Shown: piece by piece, positions 32,200 through 37,505 of the stretch
Layout of the letters: every line of letters begins with the position of its first letter
How positions within the stretch are numbered: position 1 is the stretch's first letter
Origin: a virus
DNA: 39,345 nt
Reading direction: 5' to 3' (one strand)
Virus record (IMG/VR): IMGVR_UViG_3300031785_000016
Coordinates: 1-39,345 of that record
Program-made: the position numbers and the translations under genes
The notes under the pieces: generated by a model
Told to the model about the DNA's origin: nothing
The model's input: only the letters and a program-made list of their open reading frames with translations
Database searches by the model: none

Positions 32200-32438
32200 T
32201 TGATTCCAGCTTTTGTATTCTTATTATCCACTATAACTGGTTTTTTTCCGTTTCCATTTTTACCCTTTACAGCTATCCCATAGCTGCTAGCTATATTGCC
32301 CACGAGGCCAGCCGCAAAAGTGTCGAGCCTGATTCTTTCCATATATCCAAGAGTCATAACTGACAAAGCCCAACAAAGGATAATAAATCGGATTGCGTGT
32401 CCAAAATAATCACGACTTTCCTTTTCTTCTTCTTCCAT
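32196..32438 (-). CDS. Membrane protein heading the secreted cassette
   Basis: Encodes 80 residues: an acidic N-terminus (MEEEEKESRDYFGH), one or two hydrophobic segments (AIRFIILCWALSVMTLGYME, then TFAAGLVGNIASSYGIAV) and a basic Lys-rich tail. Its stop overlaps the next gene by four bases. A TAGTATTAGACAAG motif stands 24 bases before the ATG. Possibly the membrane partner of the three exported proteins, or a holin-like protein. Unproven. Confidence 0.65.
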   Translation of the reverse strand: MEEEEKESRDYFGHAIRFIILCWALSVMTLGYMERIRLDTFAAGLVGNIASSYGIAVKGKNGNGKKPVIVDNKNTKAGIK

Positions 32439-32451
32439 AAAATTAAGGTTT

Positions 32452-32465
32452 CTTGTCTAATACTA
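32452..32465 (-). promoter_or_regulatory. TARTAT-type promoter candidate for the secreted cassette
   Basis: On the minus strand TAGTATTAGACAAG stands 14-27 bases before ATG 32438. It differs by one deletion from the capsid leader motif TAGTATATAGACAACG at 11839, which suggests that the cassette is expressed together with late genes. Confidence 0.4.
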
Positions 32466-32499
32466 GCAATTTAGCTATGTTTGGAAAAACAAACAAATC

Positions 32500-32661
32500 A
32501 TGTCTAAATTTTTTATTAACCTATTCATCAGATTCGGCAAAAGTGAGTCACTTCGCAAAGGTGTGCTTTTTATCTTGAAAGACTTAAGTGCTAAAAGTGA
32601 TAATGACGTTGATGACGCAATAGTGAAAATGATTGAAGAAAAGCTATTTCCAGTCAAATGA
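32500..32661 (+). CDS. Small hypothetical protein
   Basis: Encodes 53 residues (MSKFFINLFIRFGKSESLRK...). It has a hydrophobic and basic N-terminus and an acidic helical end (DNDVDDAIVKMIEEKL). The stop overlaps the next ATG by four bases. No family is recognised. Confidence 0.6.
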   Translation: MSKFFINLFIRFGKSESLRKGVLFILKDLSAKSDNDVDDAIVKMIEEKLFPVK

Positions 32662-32942
32662 AAAACATAATAGACGCACTGACTAGCAGCTACAGCCTTG
32701 AGGGTGAGTTCGAGGTGCAAAAGTCTATACAGTTTATTCAGAACTTAGATGATATAGAACTACTTAAGCCTTATGCAATCAAGTTGTTGCAAACAAATGC
32801 AAAGCAAGCTCACTTTATAAGCACTTCTCTTGAAGTTATATCTCAGCAAGCCGCTTTTATATTTAAGTTAGAAAAACAACTAAACAAGAAAAAAGCGACT
32901 TTTTGGAGCCGCTTCAAGTTTGTTATATTTGGAAAGAAGTAG
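32658..32942 (+). CDS. Helical hypothetical protein
   Basis: Encodes 94 residues. The opening MKNIIDALTSSYSLEGEFEV is one I remember from cyanophage proteins. The body is α-helical (QTNAKQAHFISTSLEVISQQ) and the end is basic and hydrophobic (WSRFKFVIFGKK). Coupled to the gene before it. Function unknown. Confidence 0.62.
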   Translation: MKNIIDALTSSYSLEGEFEVQKSIQFIQNLDDIELLKPYAIKLLQTNAKQAHFISTSLEVISQQAAFIFKLEKQLNKKKATFWSRFKFVIFGKK

Positions 32943-33014
32943 AGGACTTACTGACTATATCGCTTACTTACTGAGCTTATGGGACTATTAGACCCTTGCC
33001 CCTCAGTAGTCCTC
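32942..33014. ncRNA. Candidate structured RNA in a convergent gap
   Basis: GAGGACTTACTGA (32942-32954) pairs with TCAGTAGTCCTC (33003-33014) over 12 bp with one bulged T. An inner hairpin GGGACT-ATT-AGACCC-like (32981-32994) is visible, and ACTTACTGA is repeated at 32946-32954 and 32966-32974. The rest of the 188-base gap, to 33130, holds only a small hairpin (ACTCTG/CAGAGT, 33097-33116) and no convincing gene. Confidence 0.4.
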
Positions 33015-33130
33015 GAAGGGAACTCATGTCTTTTTACAAAGATGTTGCACAGGTAGTAGGGCAGTAAACCTCAAATTTGTAAAAGAGCAGCTTTATACTC
33101 TGGGTATTTTCAGAGTTGTCATGCCTCAAC

Positions 33131-33301
33131 TTATGGAACTAAGTCTTTTTCTGTAATATCAATCCAGTTTGCAGACTCTATCATTTCTCCAGTTTCTTGA
33201 TTTTTCTTTAAGGTTTCACAAAACTCATAAGTTCTTTCAGATTCTGGGTGATAAAAAATCTGACCTACATAGGGATTTTTTGGAAAAGTTACTAAGTACA
33301 T
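33131..33301 (-). CDS. Small hypothetical protein
   Basis: Encodes 56 residues (MYLVTFPKNPYVGQIFYHPE...). It starts two bases after the preceding stop in the recombination operon. It has an acidic end with NWIDITEKDLVP and looks like a small β-fold. No family is recognised. Confidence 0.6.
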   Translation of the reverse strand: MYLVTFPKNPYVGQIFYHPESERTYEFCETLKKNQETGEMIESANWIDITEKDLVP

Positions 33302-33303
33302 AA

Positions 33304-33645
33304 TCAAAAAGGTAAATCCTCTGGAAGTTCACGCTGGTTTGCTTGGACGTTTACAGTCCTCTCAGAGGCTGGTTTAGGGTTTAGTGGTGCAATCTTGCCT
33401 GAGTTACCCCAGAGGCCACCCCAAATCGAAAAACCAGCTATTTCATCATAATCTGATTTGCTTTTATAAACCCTTATCTTAGTATCTTCGATATGGGCAT
33501 TATCAACCATAGTTTGTAACCAGTTTGCCATTTTCATAGCTTCATCAACTGATATGTCGATAATTAAGTTTCTTTCTGGTGCATTGTCTCTATCGCTGTT
33601 GTTATCAACGATTCTGAATTTTGCGTTAAATGCGGTGTTAGCCAT
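33304..33645 (-). CDS. Protein with SSB-like acidic tip
   Basis: Encodes 113 residues. The C-terminus ELPEDLPF resembles the acidic tip that single-strand DNA-binding proteins use to recruit partners, preceded by a Pro/Asn/Gln-rich linker. The N-terminal 75 residues are α/β (NLIIDISVDEAMKMANWLQT, then IRVYKSKSDYDEIAG). No classical OB-fold is certain by eye. Its location beside a Rad52-like protein and a RecE-like nuclease supports a role in recombination. Confidence 0.6.
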   Translation of the reverse strand: MANTAFNAKFRIVDNNSDRDNAPERNLIIDISVDEAMKMANWLQTMVDNAHIEDTKIRVYKSKSDYDEIAGFSIWGGLWGNSGKIAPLNPKPASERTVNVQANQRELPEDLPF

Positions 33646-33650
33646 AATAA

Positions 33651-33875
33651 TTAAAAGGGTTCAATGGGTGTAATGCCGTTTGCTTCTTCCCAAGCAAGGA
33701 CTTTGTGAAGGTCATATCTGACTCTAGGATCACCATAAGAGACAGCAAAGATAGGAAGTTCATAGTACTCAGGGCCTATGCCTTTGTACCGCCATCTTCT
33801 TATGGAGTCTGGGTGCATACCATATCTCTTGGCGAGTTGATCGGTAGAGAAATACTGGCTGCCAGCTACTGTCAT
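33651..33875 (-). CDS. Helix-turn-helix DNA-binding protein
   Basis: Encodes 74 residues. FSTDQLAKRYGMHPDSIRRW (about 9-28) is a typical MerR/excisionase-type helix-turn-helix, followed by a wing (YKGIGPEYYEL) and RYDLHKVLAWEEANG. It overlaps the Rad52-like gene by four bases. It could be a regulator of the early operon or an accessory protein. No integrase is present to make it an excisionase. Confidence 0.7.
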   Translation of the reverse strand: MTVAGSQYFSTDQLAKRYGMHPDSIRRWRYKGIGPEYYELPIFAVSYGDPRVRYDLHKVLAWEEANGITPIEPF

Positions 33876-34498
33876 GTTGTGATCACCTCTTTTCTAGTTT
33901 TGATAAGGTCGCAAAGATCGTTGTAATCATTTTGCGGTATTTGTCTGTTAGCATAACGCACCTCTAAGGACTCAGCACATTTATCTAATCTTTGTCTGGT
34001 GTCAGCTTTTAAAATTGCATCTTTGGCAACAACTGTAAGGTTTTGAGTAGAAACTGGAGTCCTATCTTTTTTAGGATTTTTCCATGCTTTTTTAGCGTCA
34101 TAAAGTGAAAGTCCAAACTGATTGCCAAATTGCATCAAGGCTCTTTTTCTAGCGTCAGATTCAGCCTCTTTTACTGCTGATTCATGCTTGTCACCTAAGT
34201 TGACTCTTTCACCTTTGCCATGACCAGCACCAACTCCTTCTCTGATTACATCACCAACTGTTACTCTGACTTTTGCAATGTAAGTAACACAGAGGTCATC
34301 ACTCTGAACACAGTCAAGCTGTATTGTTTCAGATGACCAACCATCAAATCCAAAGATGCGGTTTGCTTCTTTGATAACGTGCCAGCTTTCAACATAAGCA
34401 AGCTGCAAAGAGCCGCTTCTATTGCCGTCCCTAGTTTCTACATTTTTGGGATCAATGGGTTGATTTAGTTGTTCTGTTTGTTCTTTAGTAAATGTCAT
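33872..34498 (-). CDS. Rad52-like single-strand annealing protein
   Basis: Encodes 208 residues from the ATG at 34498, which overlaps the nuclease stop (ATGA). An ATG two codons earlier is possible. The Rad52/Rad22 signature is clear: YVESWHVIKEANRIFGFDGW, then GVGAGHGKGERVNLGDKHES and AVKEAESDARKRALMQFGNQ with FGLSLYD. Annealing proteins of this type pair single strands produced by the phage exonuclease. The C-terminal 60 residues are a helical partner-binding tail. Confidence 0.85.
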   Translation of the reverse strand: MTFTKEQTEQLNQPIDPKNVETRDGNRSGSLQLAYVESWHVIKEANRIFGFDGWSSETIQLDCVQSDDLCVTYIAKVRVTVGDVIREGVGAGHGKGERVNLGDKHESAVKEAESDARKRALMQFGNQFGLSLYDAKKAWKNPKKDRTPVSTQNLTVVAKDAILKADTRQRLDKCAESLEVRYANRQIPQNDYNDLCDLIKTRKEVITT

Positions 34499-35328
34499 AA
34501 CCATTTAGGGGGTGTAAGTGTTTTGATGCCCTCTGGAGCTTGATCGGTATATCCAGCCCAGATGCCTGACTCTTGGGCTTGTTTGATGTCAAACAATGTT
34601 TGTTCTTGTAGTTCATAACCACGCTCAATAAAATGAGGTGACAGTTCATAGATCCCCACGCTGTATGGGAATACCTTTTCAACAGCCACGAATATAAACC
34701 GCTTTGCTCCAGTACCTTGAAGGTAATGAGCCGCAGCCAAGTGGTAGTTAAAATTAACTATAGTTTTGGTAAATTTATCTGGTGATGCTCCACCTTCACC
34801 AGTAGTTTTGAGATCAATGACCATATCATCAATCACATAGTCACAACGGCATTTGCATTGCAAACCTGTTTCCCTATGCTTCCACCAAAAAGATTGTTCT
34901 GCTAAACCTTGTTTGTTTTTAACATTGCTAAGAAGATATTTCCAAGCAAAATTGTTTTCAACAAGAGAATGTTCAATGTTGTCTAGCAATTCCTTTTCTT
35001 GACTGGTGTAAGTAAGTAAACCTTTTTCTTCACAGGCAAGAGCAAGCTCTTTACCTTTTTTTGTACGTTTTTCTTCAAGAAGTGCATAACTACTTGGAAA
35101 TGCGTCAGGTTCAAGAATCCATTTATGAATCATTGACCCTAGTTTCATTGCTGAAGTTGCAATTCTGGGTGGATTGTTTTTGCCATACTTATAGATGTTG
35201 AAAGCCTCTAGGCCATGATCTATGGCATATTTCAAGTCAGACGCTGCAATAGCTGGATCTGATCTATACACTTGTTCGTCAATATCAACTGACGTTATGT
35301 GTGGTGTGGTGTTGTTTAAAGATTCCAT
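34495..35328 (-). CDS. RecE-like PD-(D/E)XK exonuclease
   Basis: Encodes 277 residues. It degrades one strand at DNA ends to feed the annealing protein. Motifs: KLGSMIHKWILEP (about 62-74, the RecB-family His), E144 (GLAEQSFWW), the catalytic core CRCDYVIDDMVIDLKTT (D163, D172, K174) and YHLAAAHYLQ (195-204). It is first in the operon nuclease, Rad52-like, HTH, SSB-like. TACTAT stands six bases before the ATG. Confidence 0.85.
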   Translation of the reverse strand: MESLNNTTPHITSVDIDEQVYRSDPAIAASDLKYAIDHGLEAFNIYKYGKNNPPRIATSAMKLGSMIHKWILEPDAFPSSYALLEEKRTKKGKELALACEEKGLLTYTSQEKELLDNIEHSLVENNFAWKYLLSNVKNKQGLAEQSFWWKHRETGLQCKCRCDYVIDDMVIDLKTTGEGGASPDKFTKTIVNFNYHLAAAHYLQGTGAKRFIFVAVEKVFPYSVGIYELSPHFIERGYELQEQTLFDIKQAQESGIWAGYTDQAPEGIKTLTPPKWL

Positions 35329-35334
35329 TTTGTT

Positions 35335-35340
35335 ATAGTA
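35335..35340 (-). promoter_or_regulatory. -10 box of recombination operon, possible leaderless start
   Basis: On the minus strand TACTAT is followed by AACAAA and ATGG of the nuclease gene. With usual spacing the transcript would start at or next to the ATG. A weak -35-like TTGTCC is at 35366-35361. Confidence 0.4.
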
Positions 35341-35344
35341 ATGG

Positions 35345-35364
35345 TGTCCTTAGGTGTTAGGACA
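35345..35364. promoter_or_regulatory. Inverted repeat, candidate operator
   Basis: TGTCCTTAGGTGTTAGGACA has perfect six-base arms (TGTCCT/AGGACA) and lies directly upstream of the -10 box of the nuclease gene, across its -35 region. The HTH protein at 33651 is one possible ligand. Confidence 0.45.
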
Positions 35365-35373
35365 ATGGGTGGG

Positions 35374-35414
35374 TACTGGTAGAGATCAGGGGTGGTCTTT
35401 ACCAGTATTTTTTT
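35374..35414 (+). terminator. Intrinsic terminator facing the plus strand
   Basis: TACTGGTA (35374-35381) and TACCAGTA (35400-35407) form a perfect eight-pair stem, and seven T follow (35408-35414). No plus-strand gene precedes it for about 2.5 kb, so it would stop antisense transcription in this minus-strand region. Confidence 0.55.
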
Positions 35415-35556
35415 GTTTAAGTGAAGCAATAGTATTTATTTCTTCTTGTATTACTATCATTGTTAAATTAATCTCAGAAATTACTTTAAGAAGTTTCTCT
35501 TGATTCTTTTCAAGATCAGCAAGCCTTTGCTTTATGCGTGTCATTTCAAAAGTCAT
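35386..35556 (-). CDS. Small coiled-coil protein
   Basis: Encodes 56 residues (MTFEMTRIKQRLADLEKNQE...). A leucine/isoleucine heptad pattern runs through most of it (KLLKVISEINLTMIVIQEEI). The ATG overlaps the preceding stop (ATGA). No family is recognised. Confidence 0.62.
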   Translation of the reverse strand: MTFEMTRIKQRLADLEKNQEKLLKVISEINLTMIVIQEEINTIASLKQKNTGKDHP

Positions 35557-35957
35557 AATTTTTCTGACTTCTTAGCTAAGTCTGTGAGTTCTCTGCCGAT
35601 TTTGTGCCACTTCTTAGAAACGTCCATCAACTGATCTTCAATCTTTTTTTGTTTTAGTGGATTAGCGTCTGAGTTTCTTAGTCTAACTGATTCAGAGATA
35701 AGGGCTTTTCTTTTTTTATCTATGTTGATAAATTGCATTTCAAGGTCAGCAGTCTTTTGATCTAAGTGAAGTCCATAATGATTGAGATTAACTGTTGTCT
35801 GTTCTATTGGAACATCAACTAATATCTCAACTTGTTTTTGTCCCTCTGTTTCAAAGCACAGTTGATGAAAGTTTGTAATAGGAAAAGGACATTCATTAAG
35901 CCATTTTTCTAGTTGGCCATTTTTGAAGTCGAGGCGGTTTAGGTGTTCTTGGTTCAT
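35553..35957 (-). CDS. Coiled-coil hypothetical protein
   Basis: I place the start at ATG 35957 (134 residues), where it overlaps the stop of the preceding small gene. A frame extends to 36005 but would invade that gene. The N-terminal part (HLNRLDFKNGQLEKWLNECP) is followed by a helical Lys/Glu-rich half (LKQKKIEDQLMDVSKKWHKI). Function unknown. Confidence 0.65.
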   Translation of the reverse strand: MNQEHLNRLDFKNGQLEKWLNECPFPITNFHQLCFETEGQKQVEILVDVPIEQTTVNLNHYGLHLDQKTADLEMQFINIDKKRKALISESVRLRNSDANPLKQKKIEDQLMDVSKKWHKIGRELTDLAKKSEKL

Positions 35958-36094
35958 TTTGAATAATAGGTGGCACAGGCCATAGGGATTTGATTTACTA
36001 GACAATCATGTTTGGTCATGTCATCTAGTGTTGAGGTGAGTGCGAGGGTCATGATAGACCCTGCACTGAGAAATAGGAAAAGTTGATTGAGCAT
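35954..36094 (-). CDS. Small membrane or exported protein
   Basis: Encodes 46 residues. MLNQLFLFLSAGSIMTLALT is a hydrophobic, signal-like start, and two Cys follow (DCLVNQIPMACATYY). Start and stop overlap both neighbours by one to four bases, which supports expression. A small periplasmic or membrane protein. Confidence 0.55.
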   Translation of the reverse strand: MLNQLFLFLSAGSIMTLALTSTLDDMTKHDCLVNQIPMACATYYSK

Positions 36095-36435
36095 TAGTCA
36101 TACTCCGTTGTGTCGAATTGGATAGGTTCTGCATTGAACTCTTTTAGTGGGTCAAGAAACTCATCTGCCGCTTCATCTAATTGCTCTTGCATAAACTTGA
36201 CGATTGCTTTAGCTTCATTCTCTGTGTAAACGTAGTTGCTACGATTAGCGACATTCTTGACTTGTTTCATACGAAACTTGAGTTCTTTGAGTCTTGGAAG
36301 AATGAGAGCTTTGAATCTATCCCTCTTATGCCTTTGCTTATCGTCTGTAAGTTTGGCTTCAAGCTCTGGGTCAGCAACCTTACCACCGATAGGGGTGGCA
36401 AGTTCTGTATCTGTAGGAAGTTTGGTAGAGGTCAT
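36094..36435 (-). CDS. Helical hypothetical protein
   Basis: Encodes 113 residues. It is highly charged with a basic centre (DDKQRHKRDRFKALILPRLK) and an acidic helical end (MQEQLDEAADEFLDPLKEF). It is coupled at both ends by overlapping stop/start codons. Early-operon protein of unknown role. Confidence 0.62.
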   Translation of the reverse strand: MTSTKLPTDTELATPIGGKVADPELEAKLTDDKQRHKRDRFKALILPRLKELKFRMKQVKNVANRSNYVYTENEAKAIVKFMQEQLDEAADEFLDPLKEFNAEPIQFDTTEYD

Positions 36436-36773
36436 TTTGTGACCTCCTTTTGTATTCTGTTTAATATGTTGTAAGTCCAGTTTGGCTCATATTCAAGGTC
36501 ACGAAAATCAGCGTTGGCTTTATTGGCCTCATAATTTGTTTCATGTATGCTGAAGTGTATAACCTTGTTTGTAAGATGGTTGAATAAGTGAGCTACACCA
36601 AACTCTGCTGCTGATTGATCGCAAAACTTAATTGCATCTTGCCAGCTAACAAATATATGATCTAAGTGACCATTTTTGTATGGTGTTTCAACCCTGTACT
36701 GTAAGTATTTTGGGTTGCCTTGAATTGGGTTTTTCATTTGAATACCTTGCGAAAGAACGGCTATCTCAGCCAT
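36432..36773 (-). CDS. Hypothetical early protein, first gene of the minus operon
   Basis: Encodes 113 residues from ATG 36773 (a TTG at 36806 is in frame but forms the -35 box). It contains AEIAVLSQGIQMKNPIQGNP, HIFVSWQDAIKFCDQSAAEF and an acidic C-terminal part. I know no family. The -10 box lies six bases before this ATG, so translation may be leaderless. Confidence 0.62.
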   Translation of the reverse strand: MAEIAVLSQGIQMKNPIQGNPKYLQYRVETPYKNGHLDHIFVSWQDAIKFCDQSAAEFGVAHLFNHLTNKVIHFSIHETNYEANKANADFRDLEYEPNWTYNILNRIQKEVTK

Positions 36774-36779
36774 TTCAAT

Positions 36780-36806
36780 ATTATATGCACTATGTTGTCC
36801 TGTCAA
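36780..36806 (-). promoter_or_regulatory. Strong σ70-type promoter of the minus early operon
   Basis: TTGACA (36806-36801), a 15-base spacer, then TATAAT (36785-36780); both boxes match the consensus. With a usual distance the transcript would begin at the ATG at 36773. A -10 of TAATAT with a 17-base spacer is an alternative. Confidence 0.65.
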
Positions 36807-36820
36807 GTCCTATAAGATAT

Positions 36821-36838
36821 TGTTACAGATCCATAACA
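36821..36838. promoter_or_regulatory. Inverted repeat in the divergent control region
   Basis: TGTTA-8-TAACA sits between the minus promoter and the plus-strand gene at 36948. Possible operator. The 174-base gap 36774-36947 also holds TTACAG-18-TATATT, a plausible plus-strand promoter. Confidence 0.3.
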
Positions 36839-36947
36839 TTTAAAAATACTTACAGGGCAAGGGTGGACATATATATATTATTCATGTATCATCTAAAGTA
36901 TGAGGTCGAGAGATTGGCCGATTATTCAAACTTCGCAAAGGATTCAA

Positions 36948-37292
36948 ATGCAAATCGAAAAATACGAACTCACAGAAAAAGAAGCAACACTAGCTCAATG
37001 TGCTGGTATCAAATTTGATTATTTCTATGAAGAAACTGGTTACTCTAATTGTGATGGAGATGGCTATTTTCTTTGCTTCACTTTAAGAGAGGCTTTAGAA
37101 ACAACTGACTTTGACAAACATCAGATTGCTGGACTTATTAGCAGCCTAGATCAAAAAGGTGTTTTATACATTGAATACAGACACCCAGATGGTTCAGAAG
37201 GCCCAGATCTTTACTACTTGAGTGAAGATTTCATTAATGCAGTAGCTAGAAAAAACATTGCAGAAGGCAAAGGCCGTTACTGTTTCGCATAA
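36948..37292 (+). CDS. Hypothetical protein, first gene of the plus replication operon
   Basis: The start is ATG 36948 because AAAGGA stands five bases before it; an ATG at 36900 lacks such a site. The product has 114 residues, acidic, with a LREALETTDFDKHQIAGLIS helix pair and VLYIEYRHPDGSEGPDLYYL. The layout suggests a small regulatory or winged-helix-like fold, but I recognise no family. Confidence 0.65.
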   Translation: MQIEKYELTEKEATLAQCAGIKFDYFYEETGYSNCDGDGYFLCFTLREALETTDFDKHQIAGLISSLDQKGVLYIEYRHPDGSEGPDLYYLSEDFINAVARKNIAEGKGRYCFA

Positions 37293-37301
37293 ACCTATCA
37301 G

Positions 37302-37321
37302 CCCCACCTTAACTGGTGGGG
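37302..37321 (+). terminator. Terminator or attenuator hairpin
   Basis: CCCCACC-TTAACT-GGTGGGG is a perfect seven-pair GC-rich stem, followed by TATTTATTC. The short T-run makes it a weak terminator, so it may limit transcription into the helicase operon. Confidence 0.6.
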
Positions 37322-37349
37322 TATTTATTCACCTATCACCCCAAAAACA

Positions 37350-37505
37350 ATGAACGCATTTAGAGAAAAAGCACTCTGGGAAAACAATCAGAGACTCCTC
37401 AGCCAAAAAGACATTCTTAAAACAAAGCTTGCAGAGGTAAAACAAATTAGGGAAAACATTGCTGAACTTGAAGCAATGAGAACAGTAATCAAAGAGGTTA
37501 AGTAA
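37350..37505 (+). CDS. Small coiled-coil protein
   Basis: Encodes 51 residues. The heptad-rich body (LLSQKDILKTKLAEVKQIRE) suggests a helical dimer. The stop abuts the helicase ATG at 37506. No family is recognised. Confidence 0.6.
   Translation: MNAFREKALWENNQRLLSQKDILKTKLAEVKQIRENIAELEAMRTVIKEVK

Noticed and set aside
32475-32720. Minus-strand frame of 81 codons
   Set aside because: Overlaps two coupled plus-strand genes with better start signals.
36900-36947. Upstream ATG extension of the gene at 36948
   Set aside because: No ribosome site, and the downstream ATG has AAAGGA at good spacing.
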